DNA of 6,293 nt, from assembly GCA_002710885.1 (NCBI GenBank), contig PAIW01000046.1, positions 1-6,293 on the forward strand. The letters are read 5' to 3'. The notes under the pieces were generated by a model. It worked only from the letters and a program-made list of their open reading frames with translations. It was not told the DNA's origin and searched no databases. This stretch comes from Chloroflexota bacterium. GTDB taxonomy: Bacteria; Chloroflexota; Dehalococcoidia; SAR202; UBA11138. The translations under genes were made by a program, and so were the position numbers. Shown here in pieces: positions 1 to 5,402 of this stretch. Numbering within the stretch: the first letter of the stretch is position 1; every line of letters begins with the position of its first letter.

Positions 1-665
1 TTGAGGAGTGCTACGAGCTCGTTGAGGCGATAGACGAGGATGACACAGACAATATGATCGAAGAGCTTGGCGACGTGTTCTTCCACCTGGCGTTCCAGAT
101 TCAGATAGCGGCGAAGGCGAAACGCTTCACCCATGAGGACGTTTTCGCCAACTTGCTGGGCAAGCTGGTGCGACGGCATCCTCACGTTTTCGGTGACACG
201 CAGATGGACGACCCCTCCGAGGCAGTGTCGAAGTGGGACGCCATAAAGCGCAAGGAACTGGAAGGCTCGGACCGATCAATCCTCGATGGAGTGCCCAAGG
301 CGATGCCTGCGCTGTCCTACGCTCAGGCGGTGCAGGGCCGAGCGGCGCGGATGGGTTTCGATTGGGACGACTTCCAGGGCGTCGTCGACAAGATCGCAGA
401 AGAGGTGCGAGAATTGGGCGAAGCCGAGTCCCCAGAGGCAAAGGAGCGCGAGATGGGCGACCTTCTGTTCTCGATGGCCAACGCGGCCCGCTGGATGGGC
501 GCAGAATCCGAAAACGCCCTGCGAGGAACCAACACCCGATTCTACAAGCGCTTCACCACTATGGAACGCCTGAGCCGAGAGCGCGGCCTGAGGTTCGAGG
601 ACCTGCCCTTGGACCAGAAAGAATCGCTGTGGGAGGAAGCGAAGGCCCTGGAGGAGTCCGTATAG
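1..665 (+). CDS. mazG: MazG nucleoside triphosphate pyrophosphohydrolase (5' end outside window)
   Basis: MazG hydrolyses (d)NTPs to NMP and pyrophosphate, removing damaged or excess nucleotides in the cytoplasm. The frame is open from the left edge (first complete codon at 3), so the start lies outside; 220 residues are visible, against about 260 for E. coli MazG. Both tandem MazG domains show the metal-binding EExxE...ExxD pattern: EECYE (residues 1-5) with EELGD (20-24) in the first, and EEVRE (133-137) with EMGD (150-153) in the second. Between them are family landmarks RRHPHVFGD (57-65), WDAIK (78-82) and an ARMGFDW segment, and the C-terminus has the usual N-x-RF-x-KRF-x-x-ME pattern. 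Nothing is missing apart from the N-terminus, so the gene looks functional. The next ORF begins 6 bp after the TAG stop. An ATG at 54 exists but is internal to domain 1. Confidence 0.95.
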   Translation, partial: EECYELVEAIDEDDTDNMIEELGDVFFHLAFQIQIAAKAKRFTHEDVFANLLGKLVRRHPHVFGDTQMDDPSEAVSKWDAIKRKELEGSDRSILDGVPKAMPALSYAQAVQGRAARMGFDWDDFQGVVDKIAEEVRELGEAESPEAKEREMGDLLFSMANAARWMGAESENALRGTNTRFYKRFTTMERLSRERGLRFEDLPLDQKESLWEEAKALEESV

Positions 666-671
666 ACCGAT

Positions 672-971
672 ATGATCCCCGTTTACGCGCCAAAATTTAG
701 AAGGGCGCCGTTTTCAGCCGTAATGGCTGTGGCGATTTTCGCCGTGCCAACAACCGGCGTATTCGCCCAAACGCGAGCAAGCACAACCATCACCCTCAAT
801 CCCAGCAAAGACAATACGTTGATTGAAAACGGCTCCGGCTCGTTGAGCATCACCTATTCGGTGCCGGACTCGGCCTCTACTCCGTCACTTACATCAACCC
901 CCACACGGACTCCTGCGCCAACGCCCCCACCGTCTACCGACTCCAACGCCCATACCGGCGCCGGTGCCTGA
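672..971 (+). CDS. Short secreted Pro/Thr-rich protein, probably a remnant
   Basis: A 99-residue product with a clear signal peptide: Arg-Arg at 10-11, a hydrophobic core about 14-25, and a likely cleavage after VFA (30-32). It is followed by a short stretch, TITLNPSKDNTL (about 39-50) plus a GSGSLS segment, that resembles the opening of DNRLRE-type secreted repeat proteins as I remember them, then a TPTRTPAPTPPP linker. The protein then ends abruptly where such proteins would have a long beta-sandwich domain. No Shine-Dalgarno sequence lies at a good distance (GGAGG at 650-654 is 17 bases from the ATG). It starts 6 bp after mazG, same strand. The signal peptide is convincing, but I infer that this is a leftover of a longer surface protein rather than a complete gene; a genuine small secreted protein is possible. 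Confidence 0.5.
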   Translation: MIPVYAPKFRRAPFSAVMAVAIFAVPTTGVFAQTRASTTITLNPSKDNTLIENGSGSLSITYSVPDSASTPSLTSTPTRTPAPTPPPSTDSNAHTGAGA

Positions 972-1071
972 CGCGGGATCATGAAGTTTAATTTTGATTG
1001 CGGTATTGTTGGCGGCTGCCGGCCTCTGGCAAGCGCACGCACAGCGAAGGGGCTACGAATGTTCGCGATAG
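934..1071 (+). pseudogene. Out-of-frame C-terminal tail of the secreted protein (linker plus membrane anchor)
   Basis: In the frame shifted by +1 relative to the preceding ORF, bases from 934 read PTPTPIPAPVPDAGS, then a TGA at 982-984, then SL-ILIAVLLAAAGLW and a short basic tail QRRGYE, ending at TAG (1069-1071). A proline-rich linker followed by one hydrophobic helix and Arg residues is the normal C-terminal wall or membrane anchor of secreted proteins with this kind of signal peptide. It would therefore complete the architecture of the upstream ORF, at the cost of one frameshift and one stop. A perfect 12-bp palindrome ACCGGCGCCGGT (954-965) sits in the linker. It ends 1 bp from the stop codon of the convergent aldo/keto reductase gene. 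The link between the two halves is inference. Confidence 0.35.
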
Positions 1072-1072
1072 C

Positions 1073-2020
1073 TCAGGCGTACTCGGCGATGTGACCGAAT
1101 AGGTTCTCCAACTTGAGTCGGGATTCAACGGGTAGGTACGGACGCTCCAATGCCGCGACGTTGCGCTCCATGTGGTCTATGTTGGACGTGCCGGAGATCA
1201 CTGACCCGATAGCTGGGTGTTCCGCGGCGAATTTATAGGCCGCGCTGATAACCGAGTCCACATCGCCGGTTGCCAGCCATCCCAGAGGGTCGGCATCAGG
1301 AAGGGCGTCTGAAGGGACGAGGCCGCGAGCTTTCCAATCGGCGACGGTCTCAGCCAACAGCTTCGGGTTCGGAAGTTTGAAACGCACCGCTGCCATGTTC
1401 AATATGCCCACGTTGTGCTCCATCGCCAGGGGCAGAACCTTCTTGGAAGCGTACTGATTCAGTATTCCGAACTTCAACATTATCACGTCCCAGAGGTCCG
1501 GCGTGCGCCCCAACGCCGTTAGCGCGCCTTCATGAGCCGGGTCAACGACGTATCGAAGGCTGAAACCTCCGAATTTCACCTTGCCTTCGTCCTTCAGGCG
1601 CTGGAGGACAGGGACGTACCGATCCACGACAAGATCATGATGCTCGGGCATCAATCCGTGGAACAGCAAGACCTCTACGTGATCTGTTCTCAGCCTCTGC
1701 AGACTGCGTTCAACCGAACGGGCCAGTGCTTCGGGGTCCGGGTTGAAATCATCAACGCCGGGAGCGTAAGCCCATTTCGTGACGAGATTATAAGAATCCC
1801 GTGGCACACCCTTCAGCGCCCTTCCGAGAATCTTCTCGCTGTCCTTGTATCGCTCGTGAGTGTCGATCAGATTGATGCCCATATCAAGGCATCGGCGCAC
1901 CAAGGCTGTTTGATTATTCTGCTCCAGTCCCTTGTTTTGTCCGAACATGCTGGGGCCGCCTGTGCCCAGGCTCAAAAGCGATACGTTGAGTTCTGTTTTT
2001 CCCAACGTCCGATAATGCAT
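1073..2020 (-). CDS. Aldo/keto reductase family oxidoreductase
   Basis: A 315-residue NADP(H)-dependent carbonyl reductase of the AKR fold, cytoplasmic; the substrate cannot be told from sequence. The catalytic tetrad is visible: Asp53 in NLIDT, Tyr58 in HERYKDSE, Lys82 in LVTKWAY and His121 in VLLFHG. The C-terminal cofactor motif reads ISGTSNIDHMERNV, matching the usual GTSNPEHLEENV-type phosphate-binding loop. I chose the ATG at 2020 because MHYRTLGKTEL is the canonical AKR N-terminus. The frame stays open back to 2092, but those codons lie largely inside an intergenic repeat (2051-2138) and encode nothing family-like. There is no strong Shine-Dalgarno; the leader is A/T-rich, and a 12-bp palindrome ATAATGCATTAT (2012-2023) covers the start codon. 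It ends with TGA, which shows that TGA works as a normal stop here. Length is normal for the family. Confidence 0.9.
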   Translation of the reverse strand: MHYRTLGKTELNVSLLSLGTGGPSMFGQNKGLEQNNQTALVRRCLDMGINLIDTHERYKDSEKILGRALKGVPRDSYNLVTKWAYAPGVDDFNPDPEALARSVERSLQRLRTDHVEVLLFHGLMPEHHDLVVDRYVPVLQRLKDEGKVKFGGFSLRYVVDPAHEGALTALGRTPDLWDVIMLKFGILNQYASKKVLPLAMEHNVGILNMAAVRFKLPNPKLLAETVADWKARGLVPSDALPDADPLGWLATGDVDSVISAAYKFAAEHPAIGSVISGTSNIDHMERNVAALERPYLPVESRLKLENLFGHIAEYA

Positions 2021-2050
2021 TATTTTTTCAATCCAAATCAAAAATTGTGG

Positions 2051-2138
2051 CATGCTGAACCAAACCGAAGAATCCGGTTGCTGCCTTGACAATCGTTGTA
2101 TACTCGCGACCAGATTCTTCGTCTGTGGGCTCAGAATG
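2051..2138. repeat. Palindromic intergenic repeat, copy 1
   Basis: An 88-bp imperfect inverted repeat, homologous to the copy at 5288-5376. Outer arms are CATGCTGA (2051-2058) and CTCAGAATG (2130-2138). Inner arms are CGAAGAATCCGGTTG (2066-2080) and CGACCAGATTCTTCG (2107-2121), 13 of 15 complementary plus one wobble. The central loop holds a small hairpin ACAA-TCG-TTGT (2089-2099). It lies 35 bp past the sppA stop and 30 bp before the aldo/keto reductase start. The arm sequence belongs to the widespread CATTCTGAG...GAAGAATCT type of extragenic element. Possible roles, by position, are transcript end formation or 3' mRNA stabilisation for sppA. Confidence 0.8.
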
Positions 2139-2173
2139 GCGTTGGCCTAGAAGCTGACTGTTGAAGGCTGAGC

Positions 2174-2971
2174 CTACAACCGAAATCGGCTCTGGAAAAT
2201 TCGTTGCTCCACTTGATCGGCGACTGCCTGAACCAACGATTCGGCAGCCGAACCAAACAGCATCTGACGCAAAGTCCGCTTCGGCCTCAGGTACACAGGA
2301 ACAGGTGGGGCGCCCGAAAGCTCTGCCGCGATGTCTATGGCTCGGTGCAGGTCTCCCAGTTCGTCCACAAGTCCAAGCTCACGGGCGCGTTCAGCTAGGT
2401 AAACCTCTCCGGTGGCCAGGTCTCGCACCGCGGTCTCTTCCAGGCCGCGGGCCTCTGAGACGATTGTCACGAAGTCGCCGAAGATGTCGTCGATTAGGGA
2501 CTGCATCTTCTCCTGCTCTTCGGGCGTCGCCTCACGCCAGAGAGCGCCCATGTCCTTGTACGCTCCAGTCTTGTTAACGTTCACCTTGATTCCGGCCCTT
2601 TCCAGCAGGTCCTCCAGAACCGGACGCACCGAAATCACGCCGATGGAGCCAATTATCGCGCCTGGCGAGGCGACGATACGCTGAGCGCCGCAGGCGATCA
2701 TATACGACCCTGACGCTCCGGTGCCTCGAATTGCCGCGATCACAGGTTTGCGCTCGGCCAGACGTTTGACGCTGCGGTAGATGTAGTCCGAGGCCGACGA
2801 TCCGCCGCCCGGGGAGTCCACATCCAACACCACCGCCTTGATCCGATGGTCGTCCCGCGCCGTGTTCAACAGTCGGTCCATCTCAGGGGACTTCACCGCC
2901 CCGCCGATGGCCCCAAAAATCTCAATCACAGCGATGCGTTTTTGCATCTTGTTCATCAGCGCTATTGACAA
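2174..2971 (-). CDS. sppA: SppA-like signal peptide peptidase (S49 family serine protease)
   Basis: A 265-residue short-form S49 peptidase, which degrades cleaved signal peptides or other membrane-associated peptides using a Ser-Lys dyad. Numbering from the TTG start, the nucleophile is Ser87 in GTGASGSYM and the general base is Lys139 in GAYKDMG. Their 52-residue separation is the same as in Bacillus SppA (Ser147/Lys199). The DSPGGG oxyanion loop (52-57) and GAIIGSIGV (104-112) are intact. Start choice: GGAGG at 2983-2979 sits 7 nt before TTG at 2971, whereas the in-frame ATG at 2956 is 22 nt from it; codons further upstream run into the sulfatase gene. There is no N-terminal membrane segment, so this version is probably soluble or peripheral, unlike B. 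subtilis SppA. It begins 34 bp after the sulfatase stop on the same strand and probably shares its transcript. Confidence 0.92.
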   Translation of the reverse strand: MSIALMNKMQKRIAVIEIFGAIGGAVKSPEMDRLLNTARDDHRIKAVVLDVDSPGGGSSASDYIYRSVKRLAERKPVIAAIRGTGASGSYMIACGAQRIVASPGAIIGSIGVISVRPVLEDLLERAGIKVNVNKTGAYKDMGALWREATPEEQEKMQSLIDDIFGDFVTIVSEARGLEETAVRDLATGEVYLAERARELGLVDELGDLHRAIDIAAELSGAPPVPVYLRPKRTLRQMLFGSAAESLVQAVADQVEQRIFQSRFRL

Positions 2972-2978
2972 TTTACTG

Positions 2979-2983
2979 CCTCC
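2979..2983 (-). promoter_or_regulatory. Shine-Dalgarno GGAGG deciding the TTG start of sppA
   Basis: The minus strand reads GGAGG, then 7 nt, then TTG (2971-2969), in frame with the peptidase. This spacing is ideal and places initiation at TTG rather than at the ATG 15 bases further on. Confidence 0.75.
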
Positions 2984-3005
2984 GCCCTTTCTTTGACGCG
3001 GTCTT

Positions 3006-4637
3006 TTACACCCTATGTCCGCTGGGAGTCCGCATTCGTGGGTTCCAAGCCGGGTACAGAATGCGCCACGGCAAGACGCCGCAACGCTCCGCCCACTCAT
3101 CATACAGCTTGGCAAGCTCCTGAGCCTTGGGTTTGTTCGAGTTTCCCAGGTTATGAATCTCAGTGCGGTCGTCGTCGATATTGTAAAGTTCCCACTCCCC
3201 GCCTACCGGAGCCACCAGTTTCCACTCGCCGATTCTGACGGCCCGACTACCTTCGTGCTCCCAGAATATGGGTTTCTCCCTGCTCCAGGTGGGGTTCTCA
3301 AGAACCGACAGAACGCTCTCGCCTTCCAGGGGCGTAGTGTCATGGTCATTCATCTGGGTTGGATAAGTAGCCGACGCCGCGTCCATGCAGGTGGCAGCGA
3401 TGTCGATGATGTGTATAGGTTCGTGCACCACGCCCGATTCTTGAATTCTGGCAGGCCACGACATGATGAAAGGCGTTGAGATGCCGCCCTCGTGAGTCCA
3501 GCGCTTGAAACGTCGGAAAGGGGTGTTGCTGGCGTTGGCCCAGGGCAGATCGTAACTCATGAATGTGTCGGCGGGACCGGGCCGAATGCGGGGACTGTTG
3601 CCCATACGAATCGGACGGCCATCAGGAGTCGGCGTGCCGTATTGAGCGGGTGTCGGTCGGTCGGAATCTTCGGCCAGGAACTCGGCGCACCCTCCGTTGT
3701 CTGATAGGAACATAACCAACGTGTTGTCAGCTATGCCAAGCTCCTTCAGCTTGGACAGAACTCTGCCGATGCCCTGATCCATGATGTCGATTTGGGCGGC
3801 GTACGCCGCCATACGCAGAGCCTCCCAGTCCTTCTCGCGGGCGTCGCTCCAAGCTGGGGCTGATTCGTCCCGGGGCGAAATCTCCCACTTGGAATCGACA
3901 ATCCCTCGGCCTTTCATCTCCTCATGGCGTCCCGTTCGCAGCGAATCCCACCCGTCCTTGTAAACGCCCTGATATCGGGCTATATCCTCCTCCAATGCGT
4001 GGAGCGGCCAATGAGGAGACGTGTACGCGATGTGAATGAAGAAGGGATTATCACCCTGCGCGGCGTCTTCTATCATATCAACAGCGTTGTCACTGATAGC
4101 GTCGGTGAAATAGAAGCCATCAGTGTCAATGGGTATTAACTGGTCATCGCGCATAAGGGTCAGAGGATGGTAGAAACTCCCGGCGCCGGTGATGATGCCG
4201 AAGAAACGGTCAAATCCCCTCTGCGTTGGTATCGGGTGACTGGCATCGCCCGGATTCCAGCTTGCCGGGTCCAACAGGTTGTAGGTTCCGCCAACGTGCC
4301 ATTTTCCTGACATCATTGTGGCGTAGCCGTTGGCCTTCAGCCCTTCGGCGATAGTTACGCTGCTTTCGTTCAGGTAGCCTTGATAAGCAGGCCATCCGAG
4401 GTCAGCAACCATGTGACCCACGCCCGCTTGCTGAGGGTTGACTCCGGTGAGCAGAGCGGCGCGAGAGGGACAGCATCGGGCAGAATTGTACATTTGAGTG
4501 AACTGCAGGCCGCCCTCAGCAAGGCTGTCCACATTGGGGGTGCGTATCTCGGAGCCGTAGCATCCGATATCTGAAAATCCCATATCATCAGCAAGAATCA
4601 ACACAATGTTCGGGCGGTTTTCAGAAGACTGTTGCAT
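3006..4637 (-). CDS. Arylsulfatase-type sulfatase (formylglycine-dependent)
   Basis: A 543-residue sulfatase hydrolysing sulfate esters; the S1 fold (alkaline phosphatase superfamily) is complete. From the chosen start: metal ligands Asp17-Asp18 in LILADDMG; the formylglycine motif C-C-P-S-R at 55-59, with Cys55 the residue converted by a formylglycine-generating enzyme; Lys112 and His114 in GKWHVGG; His209 in SPHWPLHA; Asp313-Asn314 in FLSDNGG; and Lys378 in FRRFKRWTHEGG. The C-terminal part (HEGSRAVRIGEWKLV, then NIDDDRTEIHNL) is the usual small beta-sheet domain. The overall pattern resembles the Pseudomonas arylsulfatase AtsA group; the natural substrate is unknown. The start at 4637 has GAGG (4648-4645) 7 nt upstream, and the protein then opens directly with the fold; the 20 extra upstream codons are not family-like. 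There is no signal peptide, so it should act in the cytoplasm on imported sulfated compounds. It is first in a likely operon with sppA, driven from 4685-4713. Confidence 0.95.
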   Translation of the reverse strand: MQQSSENRPNIVLILADDMGFSDIGCYGSEIRTPNVDSLAEGGLQFTQMYNSARCCPSRAALLTGVNPQQAGVGHMVADLGWPAYQGYLNESSVTIAEGLKANGYATMMSGKWHVGGTYNLLDPASWNPGDASHPIPTQRGFDRFFGIITGAGSFYHPLTLMRDDQLIPIDTDGFYFTDAISDNAVDMIEDAAQGDNPFFIHIAYTSPHWPLHALEEDIARYQGVYKDGWDSLRTGRHEEMKGRGIVDSKWEISPRDESAPAWSDAREKDWEALRMAAYAAQIDIMDQGIGRVLSKLKELGIADNTLVMFLSDNGGCAEFLAEDSDRPTPAQYGTPTPDGRPIRMGNSPRIRPGPADTFMSYDLPWANASNTPFRRFKRWTHEGGISTPFIMSWPARIQESGVVHEPIHIIDIAATCMDAASATYPTQMNDHDTTPLEGESVLSVLENPTWSREKPIFWEHEGSRAVRIGEWKLVAPVGGEWELYNIDDDRTEIHNLGNSNKPKAQELAKLYDEWAERCGVLPWRILYPAWNPRMRTPSGHRV

Positions 4638-4684
4638 GTAATTACCTCGCGTTATTTGTCCGCTGAAGATGTGCGGCAAAAGCG

Positions 4685-4713
4685 AGTTTATGGACACTTC
4701 TAAGAGGTGTCAA
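4685..4713 (-). promoter_or_regulatory. Sigma-70-type promoter of the sulfatase-sppA unit
   Basis: On the minus strand a perfect -35 hexamer TTGACA (4713-4708) is followed after exactly 17 bp by TAAACT (4690-4685), which matches TATAAT at 4 of 6 positions. Transcription would begin near 4678, leaving a leader of about 40 nt with a good Shine-Dalgarno before the sulfatase ATG. Confidence 0.6.
4693..4711. promoter_or_regulatory. Operator-like 19-bp dyad between -35 and -10
   Basis: GACACTTCTAAGAGGTGTC is a near-perfect inverted repeat about position 4702: eight of nine base pairs are complementary and the ninth is a T/G mismatch. It starts within the -35 box and fills the spacer of the sulfatase promoter, the classical place for a repressor to block RNA polymerase or for a MerR-type activator to act. 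Which regulator binds is unknown; none is encoded in the window. Confidence 0.5.
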
Positions 4714-4730
4714 GAAATACACGAATAAAA

Positions 4731-4745
4731 ACACGCATTGCGTGT
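4731..4745. promoter_or_regulatory. Second dyad upstream of the sulfatase promoter
   Basis: ACACGCATTGCGTGT is a perfect inverted repeat with 7-bp arms about position 4738, 36 bp upstream of the first dyad's centre. On the minus strand both dyads are entered by the same octamer CTTGACAC (4749-4742 and 4714-4707). This suggests a duplicated binding unit, possibly an auxiliary operator. No acceptable -10 follows the upstream TTGACA. Confidence 0.4.
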
Positions 4746-4818
4746 CAAGTTTCCCTATGGTACTGTTTAATAGAAGTTGTACCCAGACGCCCAGGAAAAA
4801 CTGACTACTCATGGACCC

Positions 4819-4847
4819 TTGGTGACCGGCCGGCAACTATATAAATT
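4819..4847 (+). promoter_or_regulatory. Weak candidate promoter of the zinc-ribbon gene
   Basis: TTGGTG (4819-4824) is followed by an A/T-rich patch CTATATAAATTAG; taking TAAATT (4842-4847) as -10 gives a 17-bp spacer. Both hexamers match the consensus poorly. The patch stands out in otherwise GC-rich sequence and lies just before the ribosome binding site. Confidence 0.25.
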
Positions 4848-4857
4848 AGCGGACCCC

Positions 4858-4863
4858 AGGAGG
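4858..4863 (+). promoter_or_regulatory. Shine-Dalgarno AGGAGG deciding the TTG start of the zinc-ribbon gene
   Basis: AGGAGG followed by 6 nt and TTG (4870-4872). This fixes the start well inside the longer open frame, which extends back to a TTG at 4777. Confidence 0.75.
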
Positions 4864-4869
4864 TCACCA

Positions 4870-5193
4870 TTGGTTTTTCAAGATCGAACACTAACGTGCG
4901 TGGAATGCAACACGGATTTCACGTTTAGCGCTGACGACCAGCGTTATCACGAGGAGCGAGGCTTCACAAACGAGCCTCGACGTTGCCCAAGCTGCCGAGC
5001 GGCTCGCCGGTCCCAGCGACAGGGCGGCGGAGGCGGAGGCGGAGGATTCTCAAACTACGCCCCTCGCGAGATGCACCCCACAGTTTGCGCCGAGTGCGGC
5101 AAGGACACTGAGGTGCCCTTCCGACCTCGCGGAGATCGCCCGGTTTACTGCGATGACTGCTTCCGCCGACGCAGGGCCAGCAGCTCCTTCTAG
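4870..5193 (+). CDS. Small double zinc-ribbon protein
   Basis: A 107-residue basic protein with two four-cysteine zinc sites: Cys10/Cys13/Cys39/Cys42 (LTCVECNTDF ... RRCPSCRAARR), matching the probable zinc-ribbon family zf-trcl, and Cys73/Cys76/Cys94/Cys97 (VCAECGKDTEVPF ... PVYCDDCF). The two are joined by a linker with eight consecutive Gly (52-59, coded by a GGN tract at 5023-5046), and the C-terminus is RRRR-ASSSF. Proteins of this build are common in Chloroflexota and some Firmicutes. The function is unknown; the basic tail and ribbons suggest nucleic acid or ribosome binding, which is inference. The TTG start at 4870 has an excellent Shine-Dalgarno and gives the expected N-terminus MVFQDRTLTC; the 31 codons upstream in the open frame look non-coding. 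It is transcribed divergently from the sulfatase and followed by its own terminator, so it is probably monocistronic. Confidence 0.9.
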   Translation: MVFQDRTLTCVECNTDFTFSADDQRYHEERGFTNEPRRCPSCRAARRSQRQGGGGGGGGFSNYAPREMHPTVCAECGKDTEVPFRPRGDRPVYCDDCFRRRRASSSF

Positions 5194-5225
5194 TTCTGGG
5201 CCGTACTGCCTCTAATTAGAAATTG

Positions 5226-5260
5226 ATAGGGGAGGGTTTTGAACCCTCCTCTATTTTTTT
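5226..5260 (+). terminator. Rho-independent terminator of the zinc-ribbon gene
   Basis: A 13-bp stem, ATAGGGGAGGGTT (5226-5238) with AACCCTCCTCTAT (5242-5254), has one G-T wobble and a 3-nt loop, and is followed by a run of seven T (5254-5260). It lies 32 bp after the zinc-ribbon stop codon. Confidence 0.93.
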
Positions 5261-5287
5261 GCCCGGTTTATCGTGGCCACAACAGGC

Positions 5288-5376
5288 CATGCTGAGTTAA
5301 CGCGAAGGATCTGGTCGTAAGAGAAGCAACTGTTGTGCTGCACGCGACCAGATTCTTTGGCGGCGGCCTCAGAATG
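5288..5376. repeat. Palindromic intergenic repeat, copy 2
   Basis: An 89-bp inverted repeat homologous to 2051-2138. Outer arms are CATGCTGAG (5288-5296) and CTCAGAATG (5368-5376). Inner arms are GAAGGATCTGGTCG (5304-5317) and CGACCAGATTCTTT (5345-5358), with 12 Watson-Crick pairs and two wobbles. The spacing between CATGCTGA and the inner arm (7 nt) is identical in both copies, while loop sequences differ. It lies 26 bp past the stop of the DUF3179 gene, again directly 3' of a minus-strand gene. The similarity continues to a GCTGAC...GGCTGA tail (5384-5395; compare 2153-2171). Confidence 0.85.
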
Positions 5377-5402
5377 ACAATACGCTGACGGCTGACCACC
5401 TT

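Noticed and set aside
981..1091. Open frame from ATG 981 (MKFNFDCG...)
   Set aside because: Short, no ribosome binding site, overlaps the convergent reductase gene, and the +1 frame there encodes a more plausible membrane anchor.
1532..2089. 185-codon plus-strand open frame
   Set aside because: Lies antisense to the well-supported aldo/keto reductase, has no recognisable family features, and its 3' end runs through the repeat.
2021..2092. 24-residue N-terminal extension of the aldo/keto reductase
   Set aside because: Much of it is encoded by repeat copy 1, and MHYRTLGKTEL is the normal family N-terminus.
2086..2104. TTGACA followed by TATACT on the plus strand
   Set aside because: Only 7 bp separate the hexamers, far from 17; the sequence is in the loop of repeat copy 1 and no plus-strand gene follows.
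4777..4869. 31-residue N-terminal extension of the zinc-ribbon protein
   Set aside because: No family similarity, no ribosome site at the 4777 TTG, and an excellent Shine-Dalgarno precedes the TTG at 4870.
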